From assembly GCF_036898095.1 (NCBI RefSeq), contig NC_090735.1, positions 9,793,209 through 9,857,208 of the forward strand: a DNA stretch of 64,000 nucleotides, in the 5' to 3' direction. This document shows, piece by piece, positions 56,766-64,000 of this stretch. The notes beneath the pieces were generated by a model that saw only the letters and a program-made list of their open reading frames with translations, had not been told where the DNA came from and did no database searches. The DNA is from Palaemon carinicauda. Lineage: Eukaryota; Arthropoda; Malacostraca; Decapoda; Palaemonidae. Position 1 is the first letter of the stretch; each line of letters begins with the position of its first letter. The translations under genes were made by a program, and so were the position numbers.

Positions 56766-57990
56766 GGAGCCTTTGTAGAACGACAAACAGGAACACGTTC
56801 ATTGACCACCACCTGACCTATACTTTACCATTTATCATAACCTAAATACAGTGTCATTACCTACTTAGCTAACGGGGAGTTTACAGCCCTTGAGACCTGT
56901 TAAGCGGGGTTTATACGGTCGAACCCGATTGTAAAATGGTTCAAGAAGGTGTAGCCAGTCACAAACGCTTAAGGTTTCTGGACAATGAAGCCCGCCCACA
57001 AGTCAGGCGAGAACAGATTTTGGAGCCTTTGTATATCAGCGGCCAGTTCCTTACGTGTGGACATCAACTAACCTAAACTTCCTTTCCCCCTAACCCAACC
57101 TACAAGCCCTGGCCTTACCTACTTACCTAAAATGGGGGGTGCCGCCCCTGCGACCCCCTTACACTGCCGTATTCTAATCATACCTGCAGGTGGCCGCTTT
57201 CATACACACCCCCAAGCCTTTCATCGAACCATTCTTCGACTTTTTTGACAACCAAACACCCCATTCACACATTCGACCGGAGCCTTTGTATATCAGCGGC
57301 CACTTCCTCACACGTTCATCGAAAATGGACATCAACTAACCTAAACTTTCCCCCCTAACCTAATCTACAAGCAGTGTCCTTAACTTACGGGGGTGGGGGG
57401 TAATGGCCACTGCGACCCCCCCCCCTTACACTGCCGTATTCTAAGTTGGACACAATACATACAAGCGGCCTCTTCCATACATACACCCCTACCGGTATTC
57501 TTAATAAGGTTGTATAAGGCGGAGTTACAGGGCATAGCCGTCATCATGCACCACGTAGCCTTTGTAGAACGACAGATAGGAACACGTGCAGATATGCAAC
57601 CAAACTTCAATAAAAGTATTCTTAGCAACAGCCTTGTGAATGGGTGGTTATGAGGCATGGCCACCATCATACATACATCCCGTAGCCTCTGTGCACAAAA
57701 TGCCATATAACCTAAACTTCACCAGCTGCCCTAACCTACATATGGATAAAATTAGATACGGACAGAACATGTGTGAACTGAAAAAAAGGAGGGGTATATG
57801 TACGATGGCAGCCACCTGTAATTATTATATCTTAAAATATGGCAGTGTAAGGGAGGTCACAGAGGGGCATCAGCCTCCTTGTCAATTAAGTAGGTAAGGA
57901 CACGGCTTGTAGGTTAGGTTAGGTCGGAAAGTTTAGGTTAGTTAATGTCCACTTTTAATCAATGCGTAAGGAACTGGGTGCTGATATACA
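56766..57990. repeat. Family of about 165-bp repeats, direct and inverted copies
   Basis: Copies at 57019-57185 and 57287-57445 (plus), 57830-57990 (inverted) and a diverged one at 56766-56900. Shared order: gcctttgtatatcagcggcc, catcaactaacctaaactt, cctaacctacaag, and cccttacactgccgtattct. The inverted copy allows a large hairpin with 57287-57445. It lies in the proposed first intron of RPL30. Likely a transposon-derived family; no TIR or target duplication was set. Confidence 0.6.
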
Positions 57991-58009
57991 AAAGAATCCA
58001 AAAAGGATT

Positions 58010-58330
58010 TTCCAAAGTAAATAATGTGCTTTCACTGAATTTAACCTTCATTTTATCCGCAAGTAAACCAAAAAACCATTAAACCGTCTAACGCATTTTT
58101 TCTTTTTTAATTTGATATTTTCAGCTCAACTGTTTCCTTGCTTTGCTAGCGGAAAACAAAATACATCAAGTTTCTGTGTAGTCGCAAGACGTATATAATG
58201 AGCTGCGCACGCTAACCCCATTACTACTTGTTTTTAATTCCGGTGAAAGTGTCTTTTTCGAAGAAAACGAACGTTTTTCTATGAGAGAGGGGTTTAAAGT
58301 AGAAAAATTTTTTCCGTCCGTAACTATAAG
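58010..58330. mobile_element. Relative of the palindromic MITE at 21.6 kb (low certainty)
   Basis: Shares aaataa-(ca/tg)-cg/tg-cttt-ac-gaattt(a/g)accttcatt with 21620-21650 and ends with ttccgtccgtaactata (58312-58328), like the MITE terminus. The left inverted end was not found. Confidence 0.4.
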
Positions 58331-59039
58331 GCCCCTACTTAATTAACAGAGTTAACGATCATGCAACTTCTTATTAGACTGCCGTATTCTCAGCGACAGG
58401 GTTGTAAATGGGGGTCATGGCCACCACCATACATAAACCACATAAGGATTGAACTATCCTAATTTTACCAAAAATTACGCCCTATTCATGAAATATGGCG
58501 CACCCAACCCCACAATTACAATGCAAAAGTTTACAAAGTGGACGCCAAGCCAACCACACCCTAACATTGCTGGTCAAGCTGTAATTTATTGGAAAAATAC
58601 TGAATAAAAAGTAATACAATTAAAAAATATAGGGATAAAATTCAAATTGTGCCATGGTATTATTGCAACACATTAGGGTATAGTGACATGTGGTCTACGG
58701 TTGCGAAATGGGGAAGATCGCTCTAGTATAAGATGGCCAATGCACAATTCAGGTAACTTTGCTAGATGATAAATGGGTTCAATAAATGCACTTAACAGAA
58801 ATATATCTATAACGAATGAGAAAATTACTAGTAAATAAAATTCCAGCACTTGGTCTCGTACACACGACAATGTCCAATTTGATCCAAGTAAATTTAGTAA
58901 TTTACCTAAAATACCAAAGAAATATCACTTGCACCACTGAGTTACAACTATAACATTTGCATTTCTGTTATTCTTGACTCAATATAATAGTTATAGTATT
59001 GAACAGAAACAAAACTTCACACGCTTACGGAGCACACAC

Positions 59040-59175
59040 CTCAGCAGTCGGGTTTCAACAAATAGAAAGATGGAGGTCGGCGAACACAGGCACAGGGGCA
59101 AAGCGTGACTGAATTCATAATAGATATGTCACCTCTAACTAGACGGAGTCTTGACTACCCGAGTACTCCGCCATC
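59040..59175 (-). promoter_or_regulatory. Candidate RPL30 promoter and non-coding first exon
   Basis: Minus strand: caagatggcgg at about 59178-59168 (a YY1-type motif common near animal ribosomal protein gene starts). About 100 bp on is a pyrimidine start ctttctatttg at 59069 that could be a 5' TOP element. A donor follows, ctgag/gtgtgtgct at 59040/59039. It would splice to the acceptor at 55755. All by inference; no transcript evidence. Confidence 0.35.
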
Positions 59176-59179
59176 TTGA

Positions 59180-60085
59180 AAATAATTTCTATTAAGTGTG
59201 AGTTGATTAAAATTACAGTAACTATGCAAATATAGAACTTTCACGGTGCTCTAAATGTATATGTATAAATAAGTATATGATGATGATAACCTGACTATCG
59301 AATAAGTGGACGTTATAGGTAAAAAGTGGGAATGAATGTTTGATTCATTTCAATATGAATATTGACAGCACACTTCGAGGTTTTCAATTATGTATATTTT
59401 ATTCTTTTTCATTTCAATAATCTCCCATTGCAACATCCTTTGTCCTTTATTAAAATGTGCTTTTAGTCTAAAAGCAATCATGCCTCTCCCCATTAGGCTA
59501 GTCAGTCCTCTATATTTCTTCATTTGTTCCTAAAAGAAAAGTAATTCTGGTGTCCTAACATAATTGAACCATGCAAAACATTATATTTATAGATTTATTT
59601 ATGTTTACACAATTTCGATTCCATTAAAAATAAACCAAAAATAAGAATCACGATGAGACCATGCATCAACTGAATAGCATACACAGCGTATTTCTTATGA
59701 TATGATCACTCGTTAACAAATTGTCATTTATATGATCTAACTAATCGGCATGAATAGTTTTCATTGCTTTTCTGCAACAACACATAGTGAAGTGGTCCAT
59801 CTGTTGAGCATTGCTCCATAGGTTCAATACATCCGGAACACTGATCTGATTATTGAAACACTGATTTGGTAAGGATTAAAACCTGGACATAAGGCAATTA
59901 TGAAGAATTACCGAGAAAGAAATGAAATTAGAAACCAGAAAGTTGGATACTGAAAAATGGAAAGAAGTACACCGTGGGCTTATAAGTAGGCCTATACAGA
60001 AAGTGGAAGAAATTTTAGAAAACAAATATATGGCAATACATTTGCATCAATAATATACGTTGGAGCAAGAACAAATACGTTAAAA
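59180..60085. other. AT-rich stretch, nothing seen
   Basis: No protein-like ORF or repeat recognised. Confidence 0.4.
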
Positions 60086-60089
60086 AATA

Positions 60090-60930
60090 TTATACTAAAT
60101 AGATACAAAGGGGTCCAAAGGAAAACTGTTCACTGTAACTTTTGTGAAAATAAGGAAGAAGATTTTAGCCGTTTTTATTTTGCCAGGAATATAGAAAAGA
60201 AAGAAATGAATTAATTGCGCTACAACAACCTTATGAAGAAGACTTAAACAAAATATTAAGATAATTTTACTTAGTAAAAGAAGAAAAAAACACATGTTGG
60301 GTAGAAAAAAGACAAAATAATATAAATGAAAGATGAACTCAAATCGCTAGATTATCAGTGGCGCCGTAATAGAGACTATGCCTTTACCCTCTGCCTGAAC
60401 CTAAAATTGCTTAGGTAGGTATAAGATGTAGTGTTATCCCCATTGATTTTAAGGTAGAATGGGATAAAATTACAGATTAGGATCACCATTATTAATGTTG
60501 TTTATGGTACAGGTAAAGAAGCTTAATTACAATTATATGTATATGATTAGAAGCTTTGCACCTATCTAACATATACTAGAGTACCCGCAAACTTATTTTG
60601 CGGAGTGAACAGTTATAAACAAATAACTAGGGTACTGTATTAACGAGTTGTGTAATATGGTAGGGAAATATGATGCTAAGATTATATATAAATCTAACGA
60701 GATAGCTAAAGTGGTAATTAAGATTCCTGTCGGATATGTAGAAGAAATTAGCATAGAAGGAAATGTAAGGAATGGAAAATTGTTTGGACCAAAACTATGT
60801 TCAGTTGTCACATGCAAAGTTAATATCATAAGAGAGAAGACGATGACCCTGATTAAAAATATTAGAATAGAAGCCCTGATTTTCGTAAATATGATACTAT
60901 GTTTCCGAGCAGCAATGAATATAAAATAAA
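60090..60930 (+). pseudogene. Degraded non-LTR retrotransposon fragments
   Basis: 60648-60929 encodes KVVIKIPVGYVEEISIEGN, GPKLCSV and EALIFVNMIL, which looks like an RT palm in which the catalytic Y-V-D-D box has become F-V-N-M. Upstream, about 60110-60215 encodes VHCNFCENKEEDFSRFYFA, similar to the C-terminal cysteine motif of LINE polyproteins. The C-terminal motif lying before the palm means two separate truncated copies or a rearrangement. Confidence 0.5.
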
Positions 60931-61019
60931 CCGTAAAAAGAGCTATAAGGAACTGCCGCAGTTTGGAAGAACTAAGGAAATTTACCTTCAGCGCCTATCC
61001 ACAAAATTAAATATTATTA

Positions 61020-61516
61020 CCTCCGCCAAGCGGCGGAGGTTATGTTTTCGGTTCGGTTTGTTTGTTTGTTTGTTTGTTTGTTTCTCTGTTTGTCTGTCTG
61101 TCTGTGGACAACGTAGAGGCCACATTTCTACACGGAATCACTTCAAACTTGGCCAAGTAGTTCCCCAATGTGTATGGAAGAACTGATTAAATTTTGGTCA
61201 AGGTCACCCCAAGGTCAAGGTCACAGGGGTCACTGGTGTCACTATGACATAAGTGGCCATATCAAGAGACAGAAATAAAGCACTGACTTTTGCATAAGCC
61301 AACAGGGAAGTCCTAGTCCAGGCGCAACCCATGGGTGATGTTCAAATTTATAAAGGTCAAAGGTCAAGGTCATATTGGTGCATTATATCAATGTCATATT
61401 AAGTATCAGTGGCAAATGAACAAAGATCACTTGAAGGTCAAACGTTACTTGAAAGTCGAAGTCACATCAATTCATGATTCTAGGACATATGGCGCTCTAG
61501 GTCACCTTGGCGGAGG
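61020..61516. mobile_element. Dispersed repeat with cctccgcc/ggcggagg ends and AGGTCA words
   Basis: Starts with a perfect hairpin (cctccgcc, 4-base loop, ggcggagg at 61020-61039) and ends with ggcggagg (61509-61516). A (GTTT)n and (TCTG)n run follows the hairpin. The interior has many aggtca words, including aggtca-a-aggtca (61354-61366). From memory, repeats of this type are common in marine invertebrates; not checked here. The apparent 95- and 97-codon ORFs are not proteins. Confidence 0.6.
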
Positions 61517-61560
61517 TATGTCCTCTACGAGGACCATGTCCGCGTTCAGGACTTGCTCAC

Positions 61561-61562
<2 letters not shown>

Positions 61563-61601
<39 letters not shown>

Positions 61602-61770
61602 GTAGTTATTATTTTTATTACGAGCTAATCTATAACCCTAGTTGGAAAAGCAAGTTGCTATAAGCCCAAAGGCTCCAAGATAGAAAATAGCCCAGTGAGG
61701 AAAGGAAACAACGAAATCAATAAACTACAAGAAAAGTAATAAACCATCAGAATAAAATATTTCAAGAACA
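61563..61770 (+). mobile_element. AAT-linked dispersed repeat, copy 8
   Basis: (TTA)n, then gagctaatctataaccctag, gcaagttgctataagcccaa and agcccagtgaggaaaggaa. Confidence 0.75.
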
Positions 61771-61951
61771 ATAACAGCATTCACCCAAGACTTTGTATTT
61801 CAACATTCTTAGACATGCTTGTTTTGAAACAATGTTCTTCTTATAATGATTGGAGGCCCATGGCAGTCTCTAGTTCCACCTGTTATTGACAAGTGTTTTT
61901 GTTTTGTTTGATTAGCTGCTTTTCTATTGAGCATTCGACAAGAATCCAAAG

Positions 61952-61954
<3 letters not shown>

Positions 61955-62015
<61 letters not shown>

Positions 62016-62240
62016 TTGCTAAGCTACAACCCTAGTTGGAAAAGCAGGATGCTATAAGCCCAGGTGCTCCCACAGAGAAAATAGCCCAGTGAGGAAAGGA
62101 AACCAGGGAAAATAAAATATTTTACTAAGAGTAATATTAAAATAAATTATCTTTTATATAAACTATATAAACTTTGACAAAACAAGAGGAAGAGAAATAA
62201 GATAGAATAGTGCACCCGAGTGTACCCTCAAGCATGTTTG
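61955..62240 (+). mobile_element. AAT-linked dispersed repeat, copy 9
   Basis: (TTA)n at 61955-62012, then gctaagctacaaccctagtt, agcccagtgaggaaaggaaa and gagtgtaccctcaagcatg. Confidence 0.8.
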
Positions 62241-62456
62241 AAATACATGAGTTATGAGGATTTACTGAAGAATGATAAATAACAAGGCTACGTGGTATCG
62301 AAGAAAGTCCTACCAGACATCTGATTCACCACTTCTGAGATTTTGTAATGATCAAGAAACCTAATATGGAAGCACAAATTAAACCGTACCTCTGAACATC
62401 AGACATGTCTCTAATGAAGTCTCAGGTTGAAAATTCTCTTTCATGAAAAAAAATGG

Positions 62457-64000
62457 GAAACATACTGGCAGTTTCTGAAGCACACTCAGAAATGGTGCTA
62501 TCTATCACAAAATGGAAAAACATACTAGAAGGTTCTGAAGCACACTCAGAAATGGTGCTATGTATCACAAAATTGAAAAACATACTAGCAGCTTCTGAAG
62601 CACACTCAGAAATGGTGCTATCTATCTCAAAATTGAAAAACATAATAGCAGCTTCTGAAGCACACTCAAAAATGGTACTATCTATCACAAAATTGAAAAA
62701 CATAATAGCAGCTTCTGAAGCACACTCAAAAATGGTACTATCTATCACAAAATTGAAAAACATACTAGCAGCTTCTGAAGCACACTCAGAAATGGTGCTA
62801 TCTATCACAAAATTGAAAAACATACTAGCAGCTTCTGAAGCACACCCAGAAATGGTGCTATCTATCACAAAATTGAAAAACATACTAGCAGCTTCTGAAG
62901 CACACTAAGAAAGGGTGCTATCTATCACAAAATTGAAAAACACACTAGCAGCTTCTGATGCACACTCAGAAATGGTGCTATCTATCAGTAAATTAAAATA
63001 CATACTAGCAGCTTCTGAAGCACACTCAGAAATGGTGCTATCTATCACAAAATTGAAAAACATACTAGCAGCTTCGGAAGCACACTCAGAAATGGTGTTA
63101 TCTATCACAAAATTGAAAAACATACTAGCAGCTTCTGAAGCACACTCAGAAATGGTGCTATCTATCACAAAATTGAATAAAAACATACTAGCAGCTTCTG
63201 AAGCACACTCAGAAATGGTGCTATCTATCACAAAATTGAAAAACATACTAGCAGCTTCTGAAGTACACTCAGAAATGGTGCTATCTATCACAAAATTGAA
63301 AAAAAAACATACTAGCAGCTTCTGAAGCACACTCAGAAATGGTGCTATCTATCACAAAATTGAAAAACATACTAGCAGCTTCTGAAGCACACTCAGAAAT
63401 GGTGCTATCTATCACAAAATTGAAAAACATACTAGCAGCTTCTGAAGCACACTCAGAAATGGTACTATCTATCACAAAATTGAAAAAAAAAAAACATACT
63501 AGCAGCTTCTGAAGCACACTAAAAAATGGTGTTATCTATCACAAAATTGAAAAACATACTAGCAGCTTCTGAAGTACACTCAGAAATGGTGCTATCTATC
63601 ACAAAATTGAAAAAAAACATACTAGCAGCTTCTGAAGCACACTCAGAAATGGTACTATCTATCACAAAATTGAAAAAAAAAAACATACTAGCAGCTTCTG
63701 AAGCACACTAAAAAATTGTGTTATCTATCACAAAATTGAAAAACACAGTAGCAGCTTCTGAAGCACACTCAGAAATGGTGCTATCTATCACAAAATTGAA
63801 AAAAAACATACTAGCAGCTTCTGAAGCACACTAAAAAATGGTGTTATCTATCACAAAATTGAAAAACATACTAGCAGCTTCTGAAGTACACTCAGAAATG
63901 GTGCTATCTATCACAAAATTGAAAAAAAACATAATAGCAGCTTCTGAAGCACACTCAGAAATGGTGCTATCTATCACAAAATTGAAAAACATGCTAGCAG
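62457..64000. repeat. 60-bp satellite array, about 25 copies, continuing past the window
   Basis: Unit of 60 bp: catactagcagcttctgaag, cacactcagaaatggtgcta, tctatcacaaaattgaaaaa. The first 12 copies keep exact 60-bp spacing. Later copies vary in the length of the A-run (5 to 13). Variant monomers (gaagtacactc at 63260, 63571 and 63882) recur every 311 bp, showing a five-unit higher-order repeat in the right part. Frames stay open on both strands because 60 is a multiple of three; this is not evidence of coding. Confidence 0.9.

Noticed and set aside
57900..57930. Interstitial telomere repeat (TTAGG)n
   Set aside because: Only two consecutive units occur (ggttaggttagg), inside a dispersed 165-bp repeat.
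62422..63711. Long open frames on both strands (up to about 150 aa) with a 20-residue repeat
   Set aside because: They follow from a 60-bp tandem satellite that happens to lack stops in two frames. They break wherever the A-run changes length, and no start context or non-repeat domain exists.

Overview
The window reads as nuclear DNA of a crustacean, probably a decapod. Protein-coding sequence is sparse. Introns are spliceosomal, GA/CT and AAT microsatellites are long, and much of the recognisable sequence comes from transposons. The species cannot be fixed from the sequence. There is no bacterial operon structure, no CRISPR array and no convincing tRNA or rRNA gene.

Two host genes are supported; they converge. 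(1) On the plus strand, four coding exons (30489-37042) encode a 478-residue acyltransferase of the HHxxxDG (condensation/BAHD/alcohol acetyltransferase) superfamily. Its promoter region appears to be duplicated at 27.3 and 28.5 kb. (2) On the minus strand, three coding exons (55722-45408) encode ribosomal protein eL30 (RPL30, 111 residues). Its 9.6 kb second intron holds a 58-bp minisatellite and a 6.8 kb DIRS-like retrotransposon.

The rest is mobile and repetitive DNA. The left 13 kb is a run of DIRS-like tyrosine-recombinase retrotransposons, all on the minus strand: a partial copy (1-2253), a fragment (2254-2726), a full-length copy (2724-10804) with split inverted terminal repeats and the diagnostic internal complementary region, and an internally deleted derivative (11564-12905). 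A decayed copy lies at 39.6-41 kb, and a copy with a perfect 159-bp inverted repeat sits in the RPL30 intron (47365-54196). At 13.9-20.5 kb a dead Tigger/pogo element (minus) is interrupted by a younger Tigger element (plus) whose 626-residue transposase is intact; both have TA target duplications.

Smaller elements are two hAT-type MITEs with 8-bp target duplications, one piggyBac-type MITE flanked by TTAA, palindromic MITE-like elements, tRNA-derived SINE pieces, LINE reverse transcriptase remnants (12.8, 32.3 and 60.1 kb), a repeat family tied to AAT microsatellites (nine pieces), and a 60-bp satellite with higher-order structure that runs off the right edge. I found no new defence or metabolic system. 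The most unusual material is the DIRS cluster, the RPL30 intron insertion and the duplicated promoter of the acyltransferase gene.
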